Assembly (NCBI GenBank): GCA_029844215.1
Contig: CM056731.1
Span: 78,822,992 to 78,886,991, forward strand
Length of the DNA stretch: 64,000 bases
Source: Przewalskia tangutica
Lineage: Eukaryota; Streptophyta; Magnoliopsida; Solanales; Solanaceae
Direction of reading: 5' to 3'
Position numbers and translations under genes: made by a program. This document shows, piece by piece, positions 24,443-35,836 of the stretch (within the stretch, counting starts at the first letter, position 1; each line of letters opens with the position of its first letter). The notes beneath the pieces are model-generated. The model was not told the DNA's origin, searched no databases, and worked only from the letters and a program-made list of their open reading frames with translations.

Positions 24443-25338
24443 AGAACACAGTACTTGCACAACAAGGCTATCACACGTAACATGGTCAAGTTTCATAACA
24501 ACAAGCATAAGCAAGTTACACACAACTCAAGGTACTTTCATTTTATGCCAAAGTCCGGATTTTAACCCTAAAGTACTACGTACGTTAAATTCCTTTTAAA
24601 GATCCATTTCTTTTACGAAGGTCACCCGATACGTAGTATAAAAATAGAGTGACTAACATTGTTAAGTAAACCAAAATGCTTTCCTTTGTAAAATCAAGTA
24701 ACAACCTTATTTTCCAAACGTTCAAGTTTGCCTAATTTCAAAAGCTCAAGTTTCTCATTTTAGAAAAGGTTTCGTAGTTCATAGTTTTAAATCCTTTAAA
24801 ACATAATTCTCCTTTAAACGTTTTGAGAAACATATGTCTTATATGTGAGTAGGTTATTCTTGTTTATAATTAATCTTATTAAGCAGCCATGATCTAGGAA
24901 ATGTAATATCATTTTGTCTTATCTTAGCTTCTATGCAGATGGAGGTTTCTACTGGTTTTAATACCATACTTCGTTATTCAATACATTTTCCTTTATTTAC
25001 GCTGCAGTGGTTTGTCGATACTCATTCTGATTTCCGAAATCAGTAAAACATTATTCCTCTTAAAACCAAGTACTCATTACTCACGAATGAGTTTTCACAC
25101 TTTTAACAAAATTCATATTAATACCATTAAGTCAAGTCTCTTATCTTCTAAAAATCAAGAAACCATTCTTTTACCACTCTTAAGACGTTATACCTAACTT
25201 CCCATAAAGCTAGTCTGACTCTTATGTTTCCAAAGCCAAGTATTACTACACATCAAATTCGTTATAAGTCAAATCGTTACCATCTTTGAAACCACAAAGC
25301 ATTTTCTTACCTACATAAAGTCGTTATAACCAACTACC

Positions 25339-25363
25339 CATAAAGCCGTTATAACACTTTATG
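25339..25363. promoter_or_regulatory. 25-bp palindrome around GTTATAAC
   Basis: CATAAAG and CTTTATG arms flank the self-complementary core GTTATAAC, preceded by a half copy. Comparable copies lie at 28139-28163 and 44879-44903, and in other LTRs near 29930, 37860, 51345, 58870 and 60580. It lies far downstream of the TATA box in transcription order, so it could act as an RNA hairpin or a DNA-binding dyad. No function is known to me. Confidence 0.5.
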
Positions 25364-27294
25364 TTTCAAACCAATCAAATACTTTAAACACACGTACGCT
25401 CACCGTACTACATAGTTATACACATATCATGCTAGAACAGATAGGAAGAGGTTCACATACCTCGCGACGATTATCGACTAATAGCAAAACGCCCAAGTAC
25501 TTCAAACCGCTGGCTACACTCTCACCAAGCAGATCACCCACACGTAGTACTACAACCTATAGAGGCCACAAAGCGCCTATTAATATCTTTAGATCCCGAC
25601 GTAGAATATTCTACGTAAAATTCGCGACTTCTTCTCCCGCAACAGCAGAAATCTCTCCTCTATCGAGGGCTACCAAGCCAACCAGTGGGGTTAACACGCC
25701 TAACCTGACGTGTACAATTCTACTACACAAGAATGTTACACAAGTCTCATCTGAATACACCCTATGTAATTACTGGGATTCACTTCTTAAAATTCAGGCT
25801 TAAGTCGCAAGACATTGCCGTAAGTGTTATTCAGGCTTAAGTCAAAAGACATTGCCGCACAACTATGTTCAGTTCTATATATAGTATACTTAACTATATA
25901 CTCCTACAACATGTAATTTCCAATTACAACAGAAGGTCAAGAATGTTTACCTCGATAAGCCCAAAATTATCCGAGTTTATATGTCGATCCTGAGCAAGGT
26001 TTAGCTCCTACTCCGTGCGCTCCGACCCGCTCCAACCAACCCTTAGAAGTTCTAACCAACTTCTACTTATAACTTCAACTACGGGTGAAGATTTACTTAG
26101 GGTTTCGTTTTTGTGACTGAGGGAAGTATAATAGTATTTTCTGGGCTTGTAAAAGTGTATCCTTGGGAAAACTACAAGGTAATTGGGCCAAGGTATTTGG
26201 GCATTATAACAATACTTGGAGAGTATTTCTATACCACAAAAGAGGGGTATTTATACGAGACAACTAGGCTAGTGGGTACCCCGGCAAAACACCACAAATG
26301 GGAGGAGGTGGCTCTCGCCAAGGGCTCTCAAAGGGGGAGGTGTGGTGGACGAAAGCTCGAGAGGGAGTATTTTGAGACTTAGTTAGATTGCTCAAGTTTT
26401 TGGATGAAGAAAGTCTTCAACTAGAGGGGTATTTATAGGTCAAGTGAAGGCCAACCAATGGCCAAGATGAAGACAAGTGCATAGCAAGTGTAAGGCCAAG
26501 ATTTAGCCATGTGCTACCTTATCCATCTACACAAAATATCCTACCTAACCCTTGACCAAAAATGCAACACTAAAACGCAGCGGCTAGCTTTTTGCCGTCC
26601 ACTCCTTCCAATTAGAGGGTGACAAGTGTCGCCTCTCGTTGATCCAAAATGTTTCGTCTCTGAAAAATCCGTAAAAATTAAAAATGCCATAGCCGGAATT
26701 TTCCTACGAAAGTCGTGGAAACGCTTTCGAAAAACGACTCTAATCGGGTGTTGTGTACAAATTTCGAAACTAGCCAACTTTAAGGCTCAAATTGCATACG
26801 TACGCCCTCACGTACATACTCTGGAAATACGGGGTATAACAGTAGATTTGGTAGCTTGTGTGAGTGGAGTCTTCCACCAAGTGTCCACCACAACATTGGG
26901 AAATATGTCCACCACAACTTTGGGACATATGTCCCCCACAACAAAGAGACATGTGGCTAGCCACTAGCACCCAAAAAATGTCCAACCCTCCTCCACTTGC
27001 ACCACACAAAAAAAAAATATCTTCCAAGACTTGACTTCTTGACTTGGCCATTTGCCCACTTGTTTCGTCCAACATGCCACCTAAGGGTGCCACATGTCTC
27101 CCTCCTATTGGTCCAAATATTTCATCTCTCGGAAAAATCCGTAATTGGTTAAAATATTAAAAACGTAAAATTTCCTTCACAAGGTTCGGAATCTTTTCCG
27201 TTGGAAGTTCACAATTTCATCCTTAACCTAATTAGGGTTTATATAATTGTACGTACGTCCTCACATACATACTCTGGAACTACGGGGTATAACA

Positions 27295-28273
27295 GCCACG
27301 TAGCGGACAGGGCAAGTAACTAGGCTAACCACCAGATCACAACCGTAAGTCACGAGACTTCACCACAAAACTGAACGGGGCAAGTACGAAGGCTAACTAC
27401 TAGATACCAAAGCCGAATCAGTAAAACCTCATGGAGAGCTAGTCCATGGAATAACAATAATGGTCACATGCCCCCGGAATCCCTCATCGGTGTAGACATG
27501 TCCATGTGATAACAACAATGGAAGCATACCCGTGGAATCCTCCACACCGCCAGACGCCCAAGTAAGTTCACAACAAGTCACCTACTCCATCGAGAGACGC
27601 GGTGGTATAGAAATACAATATTTGCACAACAAAAGCTATCACAACTAGCATAGGCAAGTTCAACATACTTTTAGACTTTCATTAACATGTAAATTGATTC
27701 ACCATTTATAAAAACTCAAGTACTCCCATTTTGTGTCAACAATTCGGGTTTTAACCCTAAAATACTACGTACTTTAATTCTTTCGAAAAGATCTTTTTTT
27801 ACGTAAAAACAACTCGATACTAATATCCGTAGAACCAAACACGTTCATGTTTAAATCAAGTACTTTATACTTTTTAAACCAAATGGCTGACACTTTTAAA
27901 ACAATGTTAAGTATACTTTTAAAACCCAAGTAACTAACTCTTTTAAGATCAAGGTACTCTTACCCTTTTAAAACCAAGCCACTTATATTTCTCTATCAAG
28001 AAAAGTTCGATATTTGAAACCAAGTTACTTATACTTTTAAACTCAAGTTACTTCTCTTTTCCCAAAATCAGGTTACCATTTTTAATCCAATAATAAAACC
28101 ATTCTTTTGTTTTCATAAAGTCGTTATAACTAACTTCCCATAGAGCTATTATAACACTTTATGTTTTAAATAAACCAAATTCATTTTACACACGTATGTC
28201 TACCGTACTATATATATTTCACAAATATCATGCTCAAGAGTATAGGAAGAATCACATACCTCCTCGGCTAAAT
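27295..28273 (-). repeat. LTR W, part 2 (ends at V)
   Basis: Continuation of LTR W after E1. It runs through the GGCAAGTACGAAGGCTAAC repeat, the CTCATGGAGAGCTAGTCCAT block and the middle of the LTR. It breaks off at 28273, after the ATAGGAAGAATCACATACC block, where plus-strand LTR V begins. The palindrome at 28139-28163 is in this part. The candidate target site TAAAT (28269-28273) has no visible partner in the window. Confidence 0.7.
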
Positions 28274-30285
28274 TGTTACACCCCGTAGTTCCAGAGTATG
28301 TATACGAGGACGTACGTACGAGAATACGACATTAAAATTGGAAAGGAAGAAAGATGTGATTTTTCGACGGAAAAGTTTCCGGATTTTTGAAGGAAAAAGG
28401 TTCGTTAATGGGAATTGGATTCCCAGGTTTGGTATTCGGACTTTTTGGGATATTTGAGAATTATGTAATTTTATTTCCGGAATTGGTCACGTGGGGCCCA
28501 CGGGGAAAATTTACGGTTTTGTGGGGCCCACTTTATTTTCGGATTTTTGGCATTACGGATATTTTCGGAAGATGAAATATTTTGGACGAGTAGGGGGCGA
28601 CACGTGTCACCCCCATGTGGCCATGTTGGCCGAATTGGAGAAGGACAAGTGTTGGACGTTTTTTGGTGGACCACTTGTCCCATTTTTGTGGTGGACACAT
28701 GTCCCATTGTTGTGGTGGACACTTGGTTGGAAGACTCCACTCCCACATGGACCAAATCCTCACCATACACTTGCTTTGATCCTAGCCATTGATTTCTCTA
28801 TAAATACCCCCCTTGTTGCAAGACTTTATTCATCCCTCACTTGAAATATTTTTTCCAAGGCAAAAATTCCCCTCCCTCCCTTTGTGGTTCTCGTCCAACA
28901 CCCCCCCCCCCTTTGTGTAGAAAAATTCTTCAAGTATTGTTATAATCCCATATACCTTAGCCAAAAATCCCTTGTAGTATTCCAAAGTTATCTTTATACT
29001 AAGAGCCCGAAAATACTATATTCCAATAGTCACAAAGTGAAACCCTAGGAAAATCTTCATAGATAGGTGAAGTGTTAAGAGAAGTTGTTTAGAAACTTCT
29101 AAGGGTTGCTTGGAGCGGGTTGGAGCGTAAGGAAGTGGAGCTAAGTGTTGCTCAGGATCGACTTATAAAACTTGGATAATTTTGGGCTTATCGAGGTAAT
29201 GATCTTTATCCCCCTATTGTAATTGGAGATTACATGTTGTAGTAATGTATAATTGAGTATATGATTTATGGAAGGATGATTAAAAATAATTGAACTGTAT
29301 TTACATTGGACTGTATTTACAGTAGACTTGTAGTATTATTGTGGGGCATAATTGTACATATCCGGTTAGACGTGTAATCCCCTCTGAGTTGTTGGCTTGG
29401 TAGCGGGCCTAAATAGTGGAGGTTATTTATGTGGTTATGTGGGGAGGCGGGGAGGTCTTTGCCGAATTTTCCGTAGAATATGGAACCTTGTACTTAGAAA
29501 TATTCTACGGGGATCTAGAAGTTAATAAACGCTTTATGGCCATTATAGGTCAAGATTACGAGTAGCGTATTCTACTTGAAGGGTGGAAAAGGCTAGCAGG
29601 GTTATAGTACTTTGGAGAATTTTGCTTATTGTCGATAATCGTCGCGAGGTATGTGAACCTCTTTCTATCCTTTCTAGCATGATTGTTGTGAAATATATAT
29701 AGTGCGGTAGACGCACGTGTGTTTAAAGGAATTTGATTTTCCTTTTGTGTCCTTGACTTGATTCCAAAGTTAAGTGACTTGTTATGAAATATTAAGGACT
29801 TGAATTATGTTAAAAAGTTGTAAAACCTCATTCATGAGTAATAGGTGTGTGGTCTTTTAAAGAATAAAGTTAGCTTGATTTCGAAAATGAGAATAGTTTT
29901 CCTTGGTTGGTTTAAAACATAAAGTGTTATAATAGCTTTATGGGAAGTTATTTATAACGACTTTATGAAAACAAAAGAATGGTTTTATCATTGGATTTAA
30001 AATGATAACTTGACATTTTAAAAGTTGGAGGTTGGTTTCCTTAAAAGATATGATTTAATGATTAAGAGACTGATTTTTGAAAGTAAAGAGACTTGACTTA
30101 TAAACAACTTGATTTTAGGAAAGGAGAAGTAACTTGATTTAAAGGTATAGGTTACTTGTTTTTAAAAGAGTAAGACACTTGGTTTAAAAAGTATATTGCT
30201 ACTTGACTTTAAAAAGGAAAAAGTGTCTTTGTTTTAAAGGAAGGCATGGTTTTGTCTTAAAATGGTTTAAAAAGGAAGGTATGCT
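28274..30285 (+). repeat. LTR V, part 1 (plus strand)
   Basis: Starts TGTTACACCCCGTAGTTCC. A G-box dyad lies near 28597 and a TATA box TATAAATA at 28799-28806, followed by a C-rich tract. The sequence then follows the plus-strand order of the LTR family until it is split by E2 at the target ATGCT (30281-30285). Short open frames in the first 600 bp (28387-28844) are not conserved and lie in U3. Confidence 0.8.
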
Positions 30286-33200
30286 TGTCACGACCCGATC
30301 CCGGGCCCGTGACTGGTGCCTTACCCCGGGCACCCTAGTGATACAACATCAGAGAAAATCAGCGGAAATAAAAAGTTTAAACATTAAACAAGAGATATGA
30401 ATAAAAACAGGCCAACCAACCAGTTACCTTTTTGCATATATACTAAAATCGAGCATTACATCCTTACAAACCCCGCCACAACAAGATTACTGCACCTCTA
30501 AGAGTTTTTATACAACATGACGACAGGCCCGCCATACCCGAATGTACAAGTACTACAGTGACAGGACTATACCAAAAGATAAGCCTCGGAGAAACGGAGC
30601 TTCCTAATACGAATCGTGATCCATGAGCGAGGATCAACGATCGTGTACCTCTACCGCGGATGAACGCACTTCAAGGAGGTCGATAACAGTACCAAGTATG
30701 TGAAACTGAAAATATTGTAAATGAAATCATAGTAGTCTATATAAAGCAAGAGACATGTATGATAACCAAACTACAGTCCATAATAAATAAGCAGTCATGT
30801 AAGTCAGGGACTCACGCCCTCAAAGTCATCACTCAAATATAACTATGGGTCTCACGCCCTCAACATAGATCATGCCCGTGGAATACCTTCCTCACTGCCG
30901 GCAGTCTATGATATAATAACACCAAGGGTACACATGAACACCAAGTCCTACCTGAGTCATAAAACTGTACGGGGCAACTACGAAGGCTAACTACCAGATA
31001 CCAAAGCCGCATCATCAACTGACCGGGGCAAGTACGAAAGCCAACTACCAGATACCAAAGCCGTACTAACTATACAATACAATCAAACCACGGAGCCGAC
31101 ACGGGCAAGTACGAAGCCAACTACCAGATACCGCGCCGGGTCACGTAGCTGACCGGGGCAAGTACGAGGCCTAACTACCAGAGACCAAGGCCATATCACG
31201 AGACTCCGCCACGGCCGACACGGCAAGTACGAAAGCCAACTACCGATACCAAGGCCGCTTTCAATGTGACCGGCAAGTACGAGGGCTAACTACCGATACC
31301 AAGGCCGATCACGAGACTTCTCCACTAAACTAAACGGCAAGTGCGAAGGCTAACTACAGTACCAAGGCCGAATCACCACGCAGACGGCAACTACGAAAGC
31401 CAACCACCGATACCAAGGCCGAATCAAGAAAACCTCACGGAGAGCTAGTCCATGGAATAACACTATCAGCGAGCGCACTGCGGAATTCTCCACACGCCGC
31501 AGACGTCCAAGTAATATCATAACAAATCAGCCGGCCCTCCATTGAGAGACGCGGTGGTATAGAAATACAATACTAGCACGACAAGGCTATCACACGCAAA
31601 CATATGCTAGTTACACACAACTCAAGGTACTTTCATTTTATGCCAAAGTCCAGTTTTTTAACCCCAGTGTACTACGTACGTTAAATTCTTTTTAAAGGAT
31701 CCATTTCTTTTACAAAGGTCACCCGATGCCCGTATTATAAAAATAGAGTGACTAACATTTTTAAGTAAACCAAAACAACTTCCATACCTTCCCTTTTTAA
31801 CCCAAAACACTTCTCCTTTTAAAATCAAGTTACAACATTCATTTCCAAAGTTCAAGTTTGCCTAATTTCAAATATTCACGTCTCTTATTTTCGAAAGATT
31901 TCATAGTTCATAGTCTTAATCATTTAACAATGTAATTCTCTTTTAAAACATTTTGAGCAACATATGCATTATGAGGGATTTTTTGTTTATAACAATCTTA
32001 TTAAAGCAGCCATGATCTAGAAAATGTAATACAATTTTGTCTTATCTTAGCTTCTATGCAGATGGAGGTTTCTACTGGTTTTAATATAATTACTTATTTG
32101 TCAATACATTTTCCTTTATTAACACGGCAGTGGTTCATTCGATACTTATTCTCATTTCCGAAATCAGTAAAATATTATTCTTTAAAAACCAAGTACTCAT
32201 TACTCACGAATGAGGTTTCACACTTCTAAACAACTTTCATATCAATTCGATTAAGTCAAGTCTCTTATCTTTTAAGATTAAGTCTCTTAACTTCTAAAAT
32301 CAATAAACCATTCTTTTTATTTCTCTTAAGTCGTTATACCTAACTTCCCATAAAGCTAGTATAATTCTTAAGCTTTTAAAACCAGGTATTACTCTTCTTT
32401 CAAAAATGATTCTTAATTCTTTTGAAATACTTCAAGATTCTTATATTATTTAAAACTCAAGTCAAAAGACATCGAAGTAAAACCACGTTCAGTTAACACA
32501 CGTACGTCTACCGTACTATATATATTCTTTTAAAATATCATGCTCAAGAGGATAGGAAGAATCACATACCTCACGACGATTATCGACTATTAGCAAAAAG
32601 CTCCAAAGTACTGTAATCCGGCTAGCCTTTCCACCCTTCTCGAGTAGAATACGCTACTCGCGATCTTCAACCTATATCGGTCAAATAAGTCTATCAACAT
32701 CTAGACTACTCTGCAGAATAATTCTAGAATCTGATTCCTTTATTCTACGGAAAATTGGGCGACTTCCTACCCGCCAATCTACACAAGTCTCAGTAGATAC
32801 GATCGTATGTAAATCTGATTCGATCTTCTTCTTCTTAATATTCTTCTGATGTGATTTTAATTCAATTCTCTTCTCTTATACCATCCTTCTATATATCTTA
32901 TACTCATTTCTATACTACTACGATGTAATTTCCAATTACAATATAAGGACAAGAGTATTTACCTCGATAAGCCCAAAATTATCCAAGTTTTAATGTCGAT
33001 CCTGAGCAACGTTTAGCTCCTATTCTGAACGCTCCAATTCGCTCCAAGAAACCCTTAGAAGTTCTACACAACTTCTACTTAATACTTCAACTCGCTATGA
33101 AGATTTCCTTAGGGTTTCGTTTAGTGGCTAAAGGAAGTATAATAGTATTTCTGGGCTTTTTGTATAGGTGTAACCTTGGAATACTACAAGGTATTTTGGA

Positions 33201-33832
33201 ATAGTAACAATACTTGGAGAATACTTTTCTACCAAGGGGGGGGGGGGTATTTTACGAAAACTACTACGCAAGGGGGGGGGGAATGTTTTGGCCAAGGCCT
33301 CTCAAAGGGGGGAGGGGGAGCCTTTGACGAAAACTACACTAAGGGGGAGAGGGTTTTTAGACTTGGAATTTCAAGTGAGGATGAAGAAATAGTCTTGCAT
33401 TAGAGGGGTATTTATAGGACATTCAATGGCCAAGATTAAGCCAAGTGGTGGGCAAGTGTAGGGTGAAGATTTGGACATGTGTTTGTGGGCCCCACTTGCT
33501 CATCTACTACACAAAATATCTACAAAATATCCTACCTAATCCTTGACCAAAAACAAGGCAACAAAAACGTGCCAATCGTCCAACAATTACCGCCCACTTG
33601 AGGGTGACACTTGTCACCCTCTCGTTGGTCCAAAATATTTCATCTCTCGGAAAAATCCGCAAAAATTATAAATGTTGCAACCGTATTTTTCCCTTCGCAA
33701 AGTCGGAAAGCGTTTAGTCGGAAAGCGATTCTTTTAAGCTAGTTGTGCACAACATTTCGTCCCTTAGTCTACTTTAAGGCTTAAACTTTGCACGCACGCC
33801 TCACGCATACTCTGGAAATACGGGGTATAACA
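30286..33832 (-). repeat. E2 3' LTR (3,547 bp)
   Basis: From TGTCACGACC after the ATGCT target to GGGGTATAACA, followed by the PPT complement TTCTCCCCTCCTT (33833-33845). Irregular repeats of a GGCAAGTACGAAGGCTAACT unit occupy 30965-31410. The TATA box is at 33409-33416, with 10-12 base G runs at 33236-33247 and 33272-33281 just downstream of it in transcription order. Compared with the 5' LTR, differences cluster at CAG, CTG and CCG. Confidence 0.93.
30965..31410. repeat. Irregular 47-74 bp repeats, E2 3' LTR
   Basis: Eight occurrences of a GGCAAGTACGAAGGCTAAC-like unit followed by CTACCAGATACCAAAGCCG. Spacing varies between about 47 and 74 bp. The same block is at about 40560-40990 in the 5' LTR, in W (13720-13790 and 27300-27420) and in X0 (5330-5530). 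Confidence 0.8.
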
Positions 33833-34775
33833 TTCTCCCCTCCTTAGAAACATTCGTCCCGAATGTTCCTTCTCAAGACGGATAACGATAAAGTTCCTCA
33901 TAACAAGTTGTCAATGCCACACCTGGCCACCAAATAACACACACGCAAATACTTATCCCAAGTCAACAAGGAATCACCTCTAGCATTACAAAAACCTTCC
34001 ACCCCCGGTCTAAAAGATACCCCCTTCGCACCTTTACTTCACAAAAGTAATGATCATTTCTATTCTCTCAGCACATGTTCACTTCTTTCCTTACTCGTCG
34101 TACTTTTCTCGAACACTTGAACTCTTTCTAGTGTACGTACCATACTTCAGTCATCGCTTCAGTTTCCAAAACTTTGGAGTCACCACCTCCAAACTTGGTC
34201 ATCTTACTAGCCTCAATCTCCCTTAAGGCCATTCCCGGCTTTCACGATCCGATTCTGGTCGAATATATCCACGAACTCATACGATGGTTACCTAAACCTG
34301 GGCCTAGCACCCTCGTGACCCTACCACCGTGGACCACCTCGAATCGACCTCACCACATTTGGGCCTCGGGTTGACCGCGATTGGTCCTCAACCCGAGCCC
34401 ATTATCGCGCTAAACACTTGTTCCCCCGATTCGGAAAAATCTTACCTATACAAGTCATGAAAGCTACCACTTTCATTTTACACAACCTAAGAAATTTTCT
34501 CACAATTACTCCACGTATACTTATGCATTCCGACAAAGATTAATCGTAAAGTCTTTTATTCAAGCCGGCCTTACATCTAAGGTCTCAACGTGTAATATTC
34601 TAAGGTTCATACCTTCCCTGTCCCCATACTTATTCTTTCAACTAACCATGTCTCTAAACCACAATATACACAATGCTATCTGTACATAGTACTCAACATA
34701 TAATCATCATAACACGCATGCTGATCTCTAGAGGGTTAAGGATATACCTGAAAAGATAGGCGGTTCAAAGGATCG
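33833..34775 (-). other. E2 3' non-coding internal region
   Basis: The PPT complement, ~100 bp shared with E1, then ~800 bp shared only with the other gag-only elements. A 66-codon frame (34174-34374) and others are not conserved between copies. No pol similarity on either strand. Confidence 0.75.
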
Positions 34776-35836
34776 CTAAAACTGGGAACTTCTATCGCGA
34801 CCTCTGTCGTGGCCTGCCGGTGTATGAGCATCCTGCCTAGCTATGGAAGGTGAAGAACCCGCAACTGATCTCGTAGTCTGTGCTATCCCACCGATCTTAC
34901 ACACTGGTCGATGATCTCTCGCCGGATGGCCTGTTGGCGCAAGAATAACAATCTCCCAAATTAGTACGACACTCTCCCTTATGAAGTTTCCCAACGCCAC
35001 ACCGAGACAAAGGCGACCTCATCCGGCGAGCACTCCTACTCCTGAAAATCAAACACAGGAGCCACGACTGCTCCCGAATATCCCGGAAGGTCCCGGAAGT
35101 GTGGAGGACCACTCTGTCTTGGCGGAGGTACATAACTAGTCTCTTCTTGGCGGTCCGCCTCGAAAGTTATCAAAGGACCTCGCATTACGGCCTCTTCTGC
35201 GATCTTGGTCATTTCGCCGACCTCTCCGCTCCTCACACCCAGTGCATAAGCTGCGTGCGCAATGTCCATGCCCGGCTGAAGAGCTACACCCGCGCAACTC
35301 TCTGCCAAATAATCGTCGAGCCCTATGACATAGCGGTGCACTCTGTCCTCCATAATGGCTACTAACGCGGGGACATACCGAGCCAATGAGTCGAACTCCA
35401 CATTGTACTCCCGAACCGTACGCCCGCTCTGCCTCAACACCAAAAATCTGTCGGCCCGAGCCCTCCTTGTCTCTGGGGGCAAGAAATGTGCAAGAAATGC
35501 CTCCGAGAACTCGTCCTAAATAGCTGGAGGCGCCTGCTCCCGGGGGGACAGCTCCCACGAATCAAACCGGATCATTGCGGTATCACGCGCGGCCGATGCG
35601 AACCTAAGACCAGCGACTCGGTCTCGAAGCCTTGATCACTTTCATGATCCGTAGCGTCGGATGAACTCCTGCGGATCATCCTCAGGCCTCGATCCATAAA
35701 ACACTGGCGGGCTGCAACTCAGAAAGTCCCGCAGTCTCAAACTATCCGCTCTTGGGTGAACTACGGGTACTACCGGTACCGGAATCGCTGCATCCAGCTT
35801 ATCCTCGTGCCTTGCCACTATCCTGGCCAATAACTG
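34776..35836 (-). pseudogene. gag: gag of E2, C-terminal part
   Basis: The 3' part of gag, cut from its start by solo LTR S2. From the break it reads LLARIVARHEDK, then RLRDFLSCSPPVFYG and EDDPQEFIR. After a frame break it reads RRARADRFLVLRQSGRTVRE, YNVEFDSLARYVPALV and HRYVIGLDDYLAESCAG. The zinc-knuckle zone (about 34900-35030) retains RCGVGKLHKGEC but is out of frame. The stop is TAG at 34776-34778, after SSQF, as in E4. A frame at 35642-35926 starts inside S2 and runs into gag: a chance fusion. Confidence 0.88.

Larger units (their letters stand above)
23510..26841 (-). mobile_element. Solo LTR S1 (3,332 bp) with TSD GTAGA
   Basis: A complete LTR (TGTCACGACC to GGGGTATAACA, plus-strand view) flanked by identical 5-bp copies GTAGA at 23505-23509 and 26842-26846. 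No internal region, PBS or PPT is present, so it is a solo LTR left by recombination between two LTRs. It carries a 33-bp minisatellite (24178-24442), a TATA box (26430-26437), and an LTR middle with the GATAGGAAGAGGTTCACATA variant also seen in E4. A 124-codon frame at 25429-25803 is without similarity. Confidence 0.95.
13798..27294 (-). mobile_element. E1: Tekay/Del-type gypsy element with pol
   Basis: The only element with polymerase domains. Order along transcription: 5' LTR (21412-27294, interrupted by S1), PBS (21396-21407), gag, protease, RT, RNase H, integrase, GPY/F motif and chromodomain-like tail, PPT (16324-16336), 3' LTR (~13798-16323). This order with integrase last and a C-terminal chromodomain defines plant chromoviruses. 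LTR lengths without S1 are about 2.55 and 2.53 kb. The left boundary is blurred: the expected TGTCACG is replaced by an ambiguous stretch at about 13795-13803, so no target duplication was identified. Internal stops and frameshifts in gag and pol make this copy defective. Confidence 0.88.
21412..27294 (-). repeat. E1 5' LTR, interrupted by solo LTR S1
   Basis: The LTR runs 21412-23509, is interrupted by S1, and resumes at 26847-27294, where it ends TACGGGGTATAACA. Removing S1 and one target copy leaves ~2.55 kb, matching the 3' LTR. The break point reads GTGTAGA|...|GTAGATTTGG, while the 3' LTR has the uninterrupted sequence at about 15868. A 108-codon open frame at 22584-22910 lies in the middle of the LTR and is not a recognised gene. 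Confidence 0.9.

Noticed and set aside
25429..25803. 124-codon frame in S1.
   Set aside because: Lies in the LTR middle, no recognisable domain, and the homologous stretch of E4 and S3 is broken.
28387..28844. Overlapping frames of 62-117 codons on both strands at the start of LTR V.
   Set aside because: They lie in U3 around the TATA box; homologous U3 regions do not keep the frames.
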